A stretch of DNA of 64,000 nt from Desulfomicrobium sp. ZS1 (GTDB lineage: Bacteria; Desulfobacterota; Desulfovibrionia; Desulfovibrionales; Desulfomicrobiaceae), in the NCBI RefSeq assembly GCF_024204645.1, contig NZ_CP100351.1, forward strand, positions 2,170,001 through 2,234,000, read 5' to 3'. The position numbers and the translations under genes were made by a program. The notes beneath the pieces are model-generated. The model was not told the origin of the DNA. It did not search any database and saw only the letters and a program-made list of their open reading frames with translations. Every line of letters starts with the position of its first letter. Within the stretch, counting starts at the first letter, position 1. Positions 26,526 through 36,000 of the stretch are shown in pieces.

Positions 26526-26846
26526 ATGCTCATGCATTTTAGCCCCACCAAGGAAGACTTCGAGGCCCGTGCCAAGGTCATGAAGGCCCTGGCCCACCCG
26601 ACCCGTCTCATGATGATCGAAGAGCTTTCGCGCGGCGAGCGCTGCGTGTGCGAGCTGCGCGACCTAGCGGATTGCGACCTGTCCACGGTTTCCAAGCATC
26701 TGTCGCTGCTCAAAAACGCGGGCATTGTCGAAGACGAGAAGCGCGGCAAGCAAGTCTACTACCGCTTGCGCGTGCCCTGCGTGCTGAATTTCTTTCACTG
26801 CCTGGACTCGGTGCTCACGGCCAGGGACAGGCTGACAGGCCTTTGA
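26526..26846 (+). CDS. arsR: ArsR/SmtB-family metalloregulator (copy 2)
   Basis: This 106-aa paralogue of the divergent ArsR has the helix-turn-helix LADCDLSTVSKHLSLLKNAG and the wing DEKRGKQVYYRL. It keeps the CVC motif (C40, C42), an extra C50 and a C-terminal pair (VPCVLNFFHC). Start ATG 26526 follows GAGG. Its last three codons and stop lie inside the 127-bp repeat, so the C-terminus (RDRLTGL) is shorter than in copy 1 and appears to have been capped by the element. It probably controls the downstream thioredoxin, CcdA and arsenite-pump genes. Confidence 0.9.
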   Translation: MLMHFSPTKEDFEARAKVMKALAHPTRLMMIEELSRGERCVCELRDLADCDLSTVSKHLSLLKNAGIVEDEKRGKQVYYRLRVPCVLNFFHCLDSVLTARDRLTGL

Positions 26847-26961
26847 AAAACGGCGATCTGCCGCGTCAGCGAAGAAATCCAGACCGCTTATGTATTCGCA
26901 ATACACCGCACGTCCTGAATTTTTTCGCTTCCTTGCATCTCACCATTTTTGAAAGGCCTGT
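26835..26961. repeat. 127-bp repeated element with terminal inverted repeats, copy 2
   Basis: The ends ACAGGCCTTTGAAAAA and TTTTTGAAAGGCCTGT match as inverted repeats at 15 of 16 positions. The element is the same length as the copy at 8542 and near 88% identical by hand alignment. Its left end codes for the final Thr-Gly-Leu and stop codon of the preceding arsR gene. No target duplication is obvious. It lies between the regulator and the thioredoxin-like genes and may affect readthrough. Confidence 0.8.
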
Positions 26962-27045
26962 GAATTTGAATTGTTATGTCAGTCATGTGTAGACTGATTC
27001 GTGGCTGCAAGGCCAATCAAAACTTCAACCGTTTACGGAGCTGTC

Positions 27046-27282
27046 ATGAAAAAAATTCACGTTATGGGTCCTGGCTGCCCCAAGTGCGCCGAAACCTACA
27101 AAATCGTCGAAGCGGCCATCGCCGAAACCGGCGTTGAGGCCACTCTCGAAAAAGTCACCGACTTCACCGAGATTTCAAAATTCGGCGTGTTCACCACCCC
27201 GGCCGTGGCTGTGGACGGTACTGTCAAGGTCATGGGCAAGGTGCCCAAGAAGGCCGACGTGGTGGCCTGGCTGACCGCATAA
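27046..27282 (+). CDS. Small thioredoxin-like redox protein (TM0996/MTH895 type)
   Basis: Start ATG 27046 (78 aa) is preceded by GGAG. The protein is a minimal thioredoxin fold: beta strand KKIHVMGPG, active site CPKC at residues 10-13, and cis-proline loop FTTPAVAVDG. The final part (GKVPKKADVVAWLTA) matches the usual end of this family. Such proteins are often encoded beside ArsR regulators and DUF318 permeases. A role in dithiol reduction for metalloid handling is inferred. It is cytosolic. Confidence 0.88.
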   Translation: MKKIHVMGPGCPKCAETYKIVEAAIAETGVEATLEKVTDFTEISKFGVFTTPAVAVDGTVKVMGKVPKKADVVAWLTA

Positions 27283-27381
27283 TACGCTCCTGCCCCGATC
27301 CTGTCTTGCGAACCGCTTCGGGGCAGGATGCGCCAACATCAACTACCGGCTTGTCTATCCTTCCCTTGCACCGAGGTTTGC

Positions 27382-27768
27382 ATGAAAATTCTTCGCCTTC
27401 TCCTTGCTCTCATTTTTCTGGCCGCAGCGTCTCCAGCCCTGGCCGCGCCGTCCCCACTCATCTCCGGTGACCCGCAGGAAGTTCCCATCAAGGGCATGGT
27501 GACCATGGTCGACATCGGGGCCAAGGCCTGCATACCCTGCAAGATGATGATTCCGGTCATCGAGTCCTTGTCCGAAGAATACGAAGGCCGGGCCGCCATC
27601 GTCTTCATCGACGTCTGGAAAAACCCGGACGAGACACCAAAATATAGTCTTCGCGCCATTCCGACACAGATCTTCTATGACAAGGACGGCAATGAAGTCA
27701 TGCGCCACGAAGGATACTTTTCCAAAGAGGAGATCATCAAGATTCTGACCAAGCTCGGGGCGGAATGA
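27382..27768 (+). CDS. Exported thioredoxin-fold protein
   Basis: ATG 27382 gives 128 aa with a clear Sec signal peptide (MKILRLLLALIFLAAASPALA). The thioredoxin domain has the active site CIPC in AKACIPCKMMIPVIESL and a cis-proline in RAIPTQIFYDKDG. It should act in the periplasm as a reductant receiving electrons from the membrane CcdA-type protein, whose start overlaps this gene's stop by 4 bases. The substrate could be an arsenic-modified thiol or a cysteine pair in the efflux proteins; that is inference. Confidence 0.88.
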   Translation: MKILRLLLALIFLAAASPALAAPSPLISGDPQEVPIKGMVTMVDIGAKACIPCKMMIPVIESLSEEYEGRAAIVFIDVWKNPDETPKYSLRAIPTQIFYDKDGNEVMRHEGYFSKEEIIKILTKLGAE

Positions 27769-28472
27769 TGGATCAATTCCTGATCCTTATCCATGAATGG
27801 ATGGGGTCCGGCGTGGGTCTTGCGGCTTTGGGCTGTTTTTTGTGGGGAGTGGTCAGCGTGCTCTTCAGCCCCTGCCACCTGGCCTCCATCCCGCTCATCG
27901 TGGGCTACGTGGCCGGACAGGACAGGCTGGTCGAAGGACGGCAGGCCGCGCTTTACGCCGGTCTCTTCACTACCGGCCTCTTTCTGACCATCGCCCTCAT
28001 CGGCGTAATCTGCGCAATGCTTGGCCGCATGCTCGGCGATGTGGGACCGTACTGGACCATCGTCATGGGGCTCATTCTTTTGTGGGTGGCCATGGACATG
28101 CTCGGCGTGGCAAAATGCTCCATGGGCGGAAGTCTCATGGGCCGCTTCAAACTGCGAGGCATGGGCGGGGCCTTCGTGCTCGGTCTGGCCTACGGAGTCC
28201 TGTCCGGCTCCTGCACCTTCGGCTTCATCGCCCCCATCCTGGCCGTCATCACGGTGCAGGAAAAAATCGCCACCGGCATCCTGCTCATCATTCTCTTTGG
28301 CCTCGGGCACTGCATCCCCATCGTCGTCGCCGGCAGCTCCACGGCCCTGGTGCGCCGCCTCCTGGCCAATGCCTCCTGGCAACGCGGCGGCACGGCCTTC
28401 CGACGTCTGGCCGGAATCCTCATCGGCCTCATGGGCATCTATTTCATCGCCCGCCCCTTTCTGCCCGCCTGA
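27765..28472 (+). CDS. ccdA: CcdA/DsbD-type transmembrane thiol-electron carrier
   Basis: This 235-aa protein with six membrane helices passes reducing equivalents from cytosolic thioredoxin to periplasmic thiol proteins. The two functional cysteines lie in LFSPCHLASIPLIVGYV and LSGSCTFGFIAPIL, matching the DsbD beta domain. A further cysteine occurs in GVAKCSMGG. Its overlap with the exported thioredoxin gene shows the two work together. Although CcdA often serves cytochrome c maturation, the neighbours here are metalloid-resistance genes. Confidence 0.88.
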   Translation: MMDQFLILIHEWMGSGVGLAALGCFLWGVVSVLFSPCHLASIPLIVGYVAGQDRLVEGRQAALYAGLFTTGLFLTIALIGVICAMLGRMLGDVGPYWTIVMGLILLWVAMDMLGVAKCSMGGSLMGRFKLRGMGGAFVLGLAYGVLSGSCTFGFIAPILAVITVQEKIATGILLIILFGLGHCIPIVVAGSSTALVRRLLANASWQRGGTAFRRLAGILIGLMGIYFIARPFLPA

Positions 28473-28520
28473 ATCATCTGCCCATGAGTATTCGGGCTTC
28501 ATAACCCTGGAGCCATTGCA

Positions 28521-28548
28521 TTGACATATCCACCTATGCGGATATATC
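28521..28548 (+). promoter_or_regulatory. Promoter with ArsR-type dyad before the arsenite pump gene
   Basis: TTGACA at 28521-28526 is followed after 16 bases by TATATC at 28543-28548. An inverted repeat, ATATCC (28526-28531) and GGATAT (28540-28545), overlaps the spacer and -10 region, as expected for a repressor operator. The ACR3 start is 39 bases further on. Confidence 0.6.
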
Positions 28549-28586
28549 AAGCGAATAAAGCCCACCCAAGAAGGAGCAACAGCCAC

Positions 28587-29642
28587 ATGAAAAAAGAGAA
28601 CCTCGCAGGAATCAGCTTTTTCGAAAAAAACCTCACGCTTTGGGTCGCCCTGTGCATGGTCGTGGGGGTGCTCATCGGCAAGTTCCTGCCCGCAGTCCCG
28701 GCATTCTTAAGCAAGTTTGAATACGCCAAGGTCTCCATTCCCATCGCGGTACTGATCTGGTTCATGATCTACCCGATGATGATGAAGGTCGATTTCGCCA
28801 GCGTGAAAAACGTGGGCAGGAATCCGGGCGGCCTGTACCTGACCTGGATCGTGAACTGGCTGATCAAGCCCTTCACCATGTTCGCCATCGCGGGCTTTTT
28901 CTTTTTCGTGGTCTTTGCGCCCTTCATCGAGCCCGAACTGGCCCGGAATTACCTGGCCGGGGCCATCCTGCTCGGAGCCGCCCCATGCACGGCCATGGTT
29001 TTCGTCTGGAGCCACCTGACCCGGGGCAACCCGGCCTACACCGTGGTCCAGGTAGCCACCAACGACCTCATCATTCTGGTCGCCTTCACCCCCATCGTGG
29101 CCTTTTTACTCGGCGTCAGCGGCGTGAGCATCCCTTGGAACACCCTGCTCCTGTCCGTCGTGCTGTTCGTGGTCATCCCTCTGGCCGGAGGCGTGCTGAC
29201 CCGCAGGCACGTCATCAAAAGCAAGGGACTGGACTATTTCAACACCGCCTTCATTCCCAAGTTCAACAACGCCACCATCGTCGGTCTGCTGCTGACCCTG
29301 GTGCTCATCTTCTCCTTCCAGGGCGAAATCATTCTCGGCAACCCGCTGCACATCGTGCTCATCGCCATCCCCCTCATTATCCAGACCGTGCTCATCTTCT
29401 TTATCGCCTATCTGGCGGCCAGAAAAATGAAACTCTGCCACAGCATCGCGGCCCCGGCGGGCATGATCGGCGCGTCCAACTTCTTCGAGCTGGCCGTGGC
29501 CGTGGCCATCACCCTGTTCGGGGCCTCGTCCCCGGTGGTCTTGGCCACCATCGTCGGCGTGCTGGTGGAAGTCCCGGTCATGCTGGCTCTGGTCAAATAC
29601 GCCAACCGCACCGCAGGCTGGTTCCCGGATTTGCGCAGCTGA
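28587..29642 (+). CDS. acr3: ACR3-family arsenite efflux permease
   Basis: This 351-aa membrane protein of ten helices extrudes arsenite (and often antimonite) driven by ion gradients. ATG 28587 follows AAGGAG. The family signature GAILLGAAPCTAMVFVWSHL holds the essential cysteine in the fourth helix region. GLDYFNTAFIPKFNNATIVGLL and APAGMIGASNFFELAVAVAI are also conserved. Its own promoter with an ArsR-like dyad precedes it, and the arsenate reductase gene follows 108 bases later, so reduction and export are adjacent. Confidence 0.94.
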   Translation: MKKENLAGISFFEKNLTLWVALCMVVGVLIGKFLPAVPAFLSKFEYAKVSIPIAVLIWFMIYPMMMKVDFASVKNVGRNPGGLYLTWIVNWLIKPFTMFAIAGFFFFVVFAPFIEPELARNYLAGAILLGAAPCTAMVFVWSHLTRGNPAYTVVQVATNDLIILVAFTPIVAFLLGVSGVSIPWNTLLLSVVLFVVIPLAGGVLTRRHVIKSKGLDYFNTAFIPKFNNATIVGLLLTLVLIFSFQGEIILGNPLHIVLIAIPLIIQTVLIFFIAYLAARKMKLCHSIAAPAGMIGASNFFELAVAVAITLFGASSPVVLATIVGVLVEVPVMLALVKYANRTAGWFPDLRS

Positions 29643-29750
29643 TGCAGTAACTTCGCGTTCAGGGATAATTTTGGAAGAGACTACCCGCAATACCGGAATG
29701 GGCTAAGGACAATGATCGTTAAAACAGTATCAAAGCATCAGGAGCGCATC

Positions 29751-30170
29751 ATGAAAATACTCTTTCTCTGCACAGGAAATTCCTGCCGCAGCCAGATGGC
29801 TGAAGGCTGGGCCAGGCATCTGAAAAAAAGCCAAATCGAGGCAGCTTCCGCCGGCATCGTACGGCACGGCATGAATCCGTACGCGGTCAGGGTCATGCAG
29901 GAGGCAGGGGTGGACATAAGCGCCCACGTCTCCAAGACTCTCGATGATCTGCCGAGCCTCGAATTTGACGCCGTGGTCACGCTGTGCGGACACGCCAGCG
30001 AAACCTGCCCGTTTTTTCCCGGGCCGGTCCGCAGGGTACACCGGGGCTTCGACGATCCGCCGAGCCTGTGCGCGGGGATGACGGACGAGGAAGAAATAAT
30101 GGCCGTCTATCGCCGGGTCCGCGATGAAATTCGCCTATTCGTTGAAGGCTTGCCCGACAATCTGGAATAA
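29751..30170 (+). CDS. arsC: Thioredoxin-type arsenate reductase (low-molecular-weight phosphatase fold)
   Basis: ATG 29751 (139 aa) is preceded by AGGAG; the frame is open upstream without a ribosome site. The P-loop is CTGNSCRS, with nucleophile C7. The redox pair C79 and C86 (LCGHASETC) gives the C-x6-C arrangement of thioredoxin-coupled ArsC, in which a disulfide cascade releases arsenite. The DP motif is in DDPPSL. The arsenite formed would be exported by the adjacent ACR3 pump. Confidence 0.92.
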   Translation: MKILFLCTGNSCRSQMAEGWARHLKKSQIEAASAGIVRHGMNPYAVRVMQEAGVDISAHVSKTLDDLPSLEFDAVVTLCGHASETCPFFPGPVRRVHRGFDDPPSLCAGMTDEEEIMAVYRRVRDEIRLFVEGLPDNLE

Positions 30171-30236
30171 CCCGGTCAACCGGCAGAGTCCGCATCAAGA
30201 CCGCCGCTCGAATTCGCGATGCGATCAACACGGTTC

Positions 30237-30686
30237 TCAGTTCGTGGCATGAAGCTTTCCCATGGTGCGGGCCACGGCACTCAGGCTGAAGTTGCTAAGC
30301 ATATGCACGGGTTTCTTGAACTTCTTACCCAGACTCTTGACCTTCAGACACGCACCGTGGCTGTTGCAGTTGACCGGGCAAAGGACCATATCCGCCCGTT
30401 GAACGCTGTTTTCAAGGCCCTTGCTCCCTGATTTCATATGCCCGGCATGGTACTCGAAAATTCCGCCACGCTCCTCCACCAGCTTCCGGTAGGCCTTTTC
30501 CATGCGCTCAATGCCGCCGACGATAAGCACCCGTTTCCTGCACAGGTCATAAGACGGACACTTGGCGCAATCCCCGCTGCGACATGGCATGTACGACGGC
30601 TCATCCGCATTCGGCTGCGATAAAAAACCGTTCCGCAAATGCCGCCGGTGCTTTCCCAAGCCGTGCTGTTCAGCAGATTTGTTCAT
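30237..30686 (-). CDS. DUF2325-domain protein with N-terminal cysteine cluster
   Basis: This 149-aa soluble protein begins with a GGAGG-supported ATG. An N-terminal cluster (CRSGDCAKCPSYDLC, about residues 35-49) could bind a metal or iron-sulfur centre. A DUF2325 domain follows (RVLIVGGIERMEKAYRKLVE, then ADMVLCPVNCNSHGACLKVK and KPVHMLSNFSLSAVARTM). The domain has a Rossmann-like pattern and more cysteines. The function is unknown. It is convergent with arsC at the end of the metalloid island; a link to metal or redox stress is only suggested by position. Confidence 0.75.
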   Translation of the reverse strand: MNKSAEQHGLGKHRRHLRNGFLSQPNADEPSYMPCRSGDCAKCPSYDLCRKRVLIVGGIERMEKAYRKLVEERGGIFEYHAGHMKSGSKGLENSVQRADMVLCPVNCNSHGACLKVKSLGKKFKKPVHMLSNFSLSAVARTMGKLHATN

Positions 30687-31052
30687 CCTCGTCCTCCAGT
30701 CTGACCGATTTTGCTACCGACTCCATTTCAAACGTTTTACCTTCAACGCAGGCATCGGCAGCAAAATCCCAGTGCTTCATAAAATTTTACATTTCTAAAA
30801 TTAAGATAACTGAGTATTATTTTTCTAGTTTTATTTTGAGTAGTTACTAAATTATTAAAGACAGAATTATTAGCCACAACTAACAATTAACCCGCATAAA
30901 CGCCCCCTGTCAACACACTCCGTTCCTGATCGTTCAACCGCCAACATCCTGCGCCGTCTTTTCCGGGCAGATCACATACACAACACCGCGTATCCGGTTG
31001 GAACATCAAGGGGAGTTGTTACCCAGCAGCGATTTGTCTTACTGCGTTTCCA
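30687..31052. other. AT-rich intergenic region
   Basis: The part 30780-30895 is very AT-rich and probably contains the promoter of the DUF2325 gene. No open frame with coding character is visible. The right part grades into the decayed Rpn-family sequence. Confidence 0.4.
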
Positions 31053-31352
31053 TAATTCAGGCGAACAATCGCCACCCTGCAACTGGATGCGAGCAAGGAG
31101 GAAACGATCATGACTCTGACTGAACGACTCCGTAAGGAAGGCCGAATGGAAGGCAAACTGGAAGGCAAGCTGGAAGGGGAAGTCCTGGGCCGCCACGCTG
31201 TTCTGAGGCGTCAGCTCGGCAAGCGCTTCGGGAAGGATATTCTTGACATTCGCATGCAGGAACGCCTGCGGTGCGCCACCGCCGAACAGCTGGACCTCTG
31301 GACCGAGCGTATCCTCGACGCTCACACACTGGAGAATGTTTTCAAGGAATAG
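31053..31352 (+). pseudogene. Remnant of an Rpn/PD-(D/E)XK nuclease-like gene
   Basis: Only the C-terminal tail of this recombination-promoting nuclease/putative transposase family remains. From the ATG at 31110, 80 codons give the typical repeated RKEGRMEGKLEGKLEG linker and the terminal LRRQLGKRFG...EQLDLWTERILDAHTLENVF segment. The same frame continues upstream for about 18 codons (RRTIATLQLDASKEETI) to a stop at 31053, consistent with a degraded longer gene. The apparent ribosome site AAGGAGG is part of former coding sequence. The tail may or may not be expressed. Confidence 0.65.
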
Positions 31353-31455
31353 CCCCCTTTTGCGGGCCCGCGCCGTCATTTTTCCCGGCTCGATGCCCCA
31401 TGCACGGCATCGTTCACGTCATTCTTCGCCGCCAAGCCATCCCCGATAAACACTC

Positions 31456-33051
31456 TTATTCTCGCGAGCCGCCATCTGTCTCGCCTGAAACGGACGGCTC
31501 CAGCAACGCGCCCCAGTCCGTGCGGCCGCTCATTTCCCGCAGAATCTCTTGCGGCAAAAAATCCTTGCCGAACCTGAATTCCCAGCCGCCGCCAAGAGCC
31601 TTGTACGTGGCGATCAGATTGATAAGCACCGAGCCTTGCGTGGCGGTCAACTGATCCTGAGCCTGGACTTTGGAACGCTGCGTGTCCAGCACGCGCTGAA
31701 AATCCGCCAGACCCTCGCGGTACTGGATCATGGAAATTTCCACCGATCTCCTGGCGGCGGCCACTCCCTGTTCCAGAAACGCCACTTCCTCACGGGAGCG
31801 CGAAAAGGCGGTCAAGGCGTCCTCGGTCTCGCGGGCCGCAGTCAGTACTGTGTTCTTGTACTGTTCCACAAGCTGCTGGAAACGGGCATCCTGAACGCGC
31901 ACATTGTTTGTGATGCGCCCGTAATTGAAGATGTCCCAGCCAAAACCCATGCCGCCTGAATATTGCAGGCTCTCACCGCTCCAAAGATCGCCCAGGCTGC
32001 TCCCGCCCGGATATCCGGCAAAGGTCAGGGCCGCGTTGCTGGCCGAGAGGCCGATGGTGCCGAAAAGGGAAAAGCGCGGATAGAGGTCCGCTTGGGCCAC
32101 CCCGATCAGGGCACACTGGGCGGCCATCTGCGCCTCGGCGAGGCGAATGTCCGGCCGCCGCCGGAGCAGCTCGGCGGGAACCCCCACGGCCACCTCGGAC
32201 GGCACTTGCGGAATAGGTCCCGGCCCGCCAAGAATCCGGTCCGCTTCACCGGGCAGCATCCCGAGCAGTGCCGAGAGCCCGTTCTTGGCCTGCCGCAGCT
32301 GCGCCTCAAGGCGCGGGATGGAGGCCTGCGTCCCGGCCAGCAGCGCTGCAGCCTGGGTCACATCCAGTTCGGTCACGTCCCCGCCCTGGTGCAGCACCCG
32401 GGCGATCTGCAGGGACCGCTCCTGCAACGCCACGTTTTCATGCGCAATGAAGAGCCTCTGCTCCAGGGTGCGCAGGGTCACGTAGACCCGCGCCACCTCC
32501 GCTGTGAGCGTGACCAGCAGGTCGTCGTATCCGGCCATGGCCGCGTCCACGCTCCACGCCCCGGATTCCACAGCCCGCCGGAACCTGCCCCAGAAATCCA
32601 GCTCCCAGGCCGCGTCCAGGGCTACGGAGGCCGTGGCGTAATACCTGTCGATGGCCGGCGTGGTGTTGGCGTTGTGCCTGCTCAGGCCCGCGTCGGAAAC
32701 ACTGCCTTGAAGCTGCTGCAGCTGCGGGAACTGGTTCCCGGTGGCGATGCCGAGCCGGGCCCGCGACTCCAGGATACGCAAGGCCGCCACATGCAGGGAC
32801 GGGTTGCGCTCGGCGGCCAGCGCAACCAGGCGGTCCAGAACGGGGTCATTCAGACGCTTCCACCAGGCCGCAAGCTCGGCCGGACCGTGCTTCAGCCCCG
32901 CGTCATCCTTTTCAAGCCACTCCTGCATCTGCGGAGCCTGGGGCCGCACATAGTCCGGCCCCACGGCGCAACCGGCGATGACGGCCAAAGCAAGGCTGAA
33001 AATCGCGAGCCGAAACGCCCTGCCGCCCAACGTCCGTCGTATATCCTTCAT
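31456..33051 (-). CDS. NodT-type outer-membrane efflux lipoprotein
   Basis: This 531-aa protein is the TolC-like channel of the RND operon. The lipobox LAVIAGC puts the acylated cysteine at residue 28. The family opening AVGPDYVRPQAP follows at once. Two OEP repeats fill the rest, with long helices at about 190-270 and 400-475. It forms a trimeric outer-membrane duct. Its start is 4 bases downstream of the RND pump stop, so the three genes (fusion protein, pump, channel) form one minus-strand operon. Confidence 0.93.
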   Translation of the reverse strand: MKDIRRTLGGRAFRLAIFSLALAVIAGCAVGPDYVRPQAPQMQEWLEKDDAGLKHGPAELAAWWKRLNDPVLDRLVALAAERNPSLHVAALRILESRARLGIATGNQFPQLQQLQGSVSDAGLSRHNANTTPAIDRYYATASVALDAAWELDFWGRFRRAVESGAWSVDAAMAGYDDLLVTLTAEVARVYVTLRTLEQRLFIAHENVALQERSLQIARVLHQGGDVTELDVTQAAALLAGTQASIPRLEAQLRQAKNGLSALLGMLPGEADRILGGPGPIPQVPSEVAVGVPAELLRRRPDIRLAEAQMAAQCALIGVAQADLYPRFSLFGTIGLSASNAALTFAGYPGGSSLGDLWSGESLQYSGGMGFGWDIFNYGRITNNVRVQDARFQQLVEQYKNTVLTAARETEDALTAFSRSREEVAFLEQGVAAARRSVEISMIQYREGLADFQRVLDTQRSKVQAQDQLTATQGSVLINLIATYKALGGGWEFRFGKDFLPQEILREMSGRTDWGALLEPSVSGETDGGSRE

Positions 33052-33055
33052 GACG

Positions 33056-36000
33056 CTATTCCTCGCACTTCACGTTGAAAAAGATGGCATAGAGCACCGG
33101 CACGACGATCAGGGTCAGGACCGTGGCGAACCCGAGGCCGAACATGATGGTCACCGCCATGGACACGAAGAAGGCATCCTGCACCAGGGGGAGCATGCCA
33201 AGAATCGTGGTCAGGGCGGCCATGGACACGGGAATGAGGCGACTGACGCCGGAATCGAGGACAGCCCTGAAGGGTGGTTTGCCGCTCCCGGTTTCCACAT
33301 CGATCTGATCGATCAGCACGATGGCGTTCTTGATGAGCATGCCCGAGAGGCTCATGAGACCAAGCAGGGACATGAACCCGAAAGGCTGGTTGAAGAGCAA
33401 GAGGCCCGCGGTCACGCCGATGACGGAGAGGGGCACGGTAAGCCAGATGACCAGGGTCTTCTTGATGGAGTTGAAGAGCACGATGACAATGAGAACCATG
33501 AGGCCGAAGAACACCGGAATGGTGCCCGCGAGACGCGCATTGGCCTTGGCCGAGTCCTCGGACTCCCCGCCCCAGGCCATGTAGTAGCCGGGCATGTCCT
33601 TTATGGGCCATTTGTCGGAGTAACCGACCTTGAGCGTCGAGGCGTCATAGTCCTTTTGAAAGGGGTCCTCTCCAGATGGAAGGGTTTTTCCGAGCACCTG
33701 CGCCACGTCCACGTTCAGCACCTGCTCGATCCTGGGCTTGACGCGCTGCATCAGCTCGCTCGGCAGGCCCTCGCTGGGATCGGCATGAATGCGCAGCATC
33801 TTGAAACGATCCCGGCGCCACAGATAGGCGTCCTCGAACTCCATGGTTATGCCGGAAAGCACCTGCCCAATGGGAATCATGGATTGCGCGGCCGGACTCC
33901 AGATGGGCATGCCCTCCATGCTGTCCAGGTCGGCGCGCTCCTCTTCCGGAGCGCGCGTGATGATTGGAAGCAGTTCGTCGCGCTCCTTGAACACGCCCAC
34001 CCGGGTGCCCTCGAAAACAGACTCGAAAGCCGTGGCGATCTGCGGCCTCTCGATGCCGGCCTTGAGCGCCGGGACTTCGGCCATCCGGGGCCGCATGACC
34101 TTGGCCTTCTGCCGCCACTCGTTGCGCACGGACTTGGCGTGCGGGTCATCCAGCAGCACCTGCTCCGCCTTGGCGGCGAGTTCCCTCAGGACCGTCGAAT
34201 CGGGACCGTACAGCCGCAACTGGAGCTTGCCGCCCACTGAGGGGCCGAGCACAAAGAGCCGCACGCTGACCAGAGCCTCAGGGAACAAGCGGTCGAGATC
34301 CCGCTGAATCTCCTTGGTCAGGCTCGGGATGCGCTTGTAATCGTCAACGTCCACAAGGATCTGGCCAAAGGCGTCGTAACTCTTCTCCGTCGGATAGGTC
34401 AGCAGGAAGCGGACCTGTCCTCCCCCGATCATGGTCGTCATGTGGGTCACGCCTTCGCGCCTGCCGATATCCGCTTCGGCCCGCTCCAGTTGCCGCTGGG
34501 TTTCGCGGATGTCCGTGCCCTCGGCGAACCAGAAGTCCACGTAGAACTGGGCCCTGGTCGAATCCGGGAAGAAGCTGTTCTTGAGGGTTCCAAAGCCGAC
34601 CATGGACGCGATGAACAGAGCGACCACGACCGCCACCGTGACCCAGCGCCAGCGGATGCACCACGCCAAAAAGACGCGATACGCAGCATAGAATCTCCCG
34701 CCATAGGGGTCGGGGGAGCTGCTTGAGCCATCCGCGTTTTGCGGCCTGACCTTCAGAAACGTCTTGCAAAAGAGCGGCGTGGTGTTCACGGCCGTGACCC
34801 AACTCATGAGCAGGGAAATGAGAATGACATAAAAAAGGGAACGGCAATATTCGCCCGTGCTGTCCTGGGAAGTGCCGATGGCGGCAAAGGCGGCCACGGC
34901 CACGAAGGTCGCGCCCAAGAGCGGCACCCCGACCTGTCCCACGACATCGCGGGCAGCGGTCAGGGCGTCCACGCCCCGGTTCATCTTCTCCTTCATCCCG
35001 TCCGTGACCACGATGGCATTGTCGACCAGCATGCCCAGCGCAATGACCAGCGCGCCGAGCGAGATCCTCTCCAGAGTGATGTCGCCCAGGTCCATGACGA
35101 TAAAAGTCGCCATGATGGTGATGACCAGGACCGCCCCGATGATCAGCCCGCTGCGCAGCCCCATGAATATGAGCAGCACCACGACGACGATGGCCACGGC
35201 CTCCAGCAGGTTGATCAGAAAACCGTTGATGGCCTCGGTCACGGCCCGGCTCTGGTGCGAGATGACGTGCAGCTCCATGCCCACCGGACGCATGGATTCA
35301 AGCTCGCGGAAACGCTGATCCAGAGACTCGCCCATGTCGACCACGTTGCCGCCCAGAACGGTGGACACGGCCAGCCCGATGGCGGGCTTGCCGTCGTAAC
35401 GCAGAATCGCATCCGGCGGAGCGATGTAGTCGCGTTTGATGTCGGCCACGTCACGCAGATAAACCGTGCTGTCCGACCCCATGCCCTTGATGAGCAGCCC
35501 GCCGATGTCCTGCTCGGATTTGAATTCGCCCGTGGGACTGATGGGGATGTATTCGACCCCCAGCGGCAGGTGCCCTCCGCTGGCCGGAATGTTCTTGGCC
35601 TTCAGGGCGCCTGCGATATCGGACGGAGCAACGCCGAACTGGGACATTTTTTCGCGGCGCATCTCGATGAAGATGGCCTCCTTCTGCACGCCGTAAAGCA
35701 TGATCCGCTTCACGTCCTTGGCCTTCAAGAGCTCACGCTGCAGAAACTTGGCGTACTCGTAAATTTCGCGCAGCGTATAGCCTTCTCCGGTAATTGCCAG
35801 GAAGACGCCGTAAACATCGCCAAAATCGTCGTTGACGATGGATGGCCCGGCCCCGGGCGGCAGACTGCGCTGCGCGTCGGAAACCTTGCGTCGCAGCTCG
35901 TCCCAGACCTGGGGCAAGGAGGACTTGTCGAATTTGTCCTTCATCGAGACCTGCACGATGGACACGTCCCGCGCGGACCTCGACTCCACCCGCTCCAGCT

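Noticed and set aside
27765-28472. CcdA-type protein as part of cytochrome c maturation
   Set aside because: No ccm, res or haem-lyase gene is nearby; the overlap with an exported thioredoxin and flanking ars genes points to another use.
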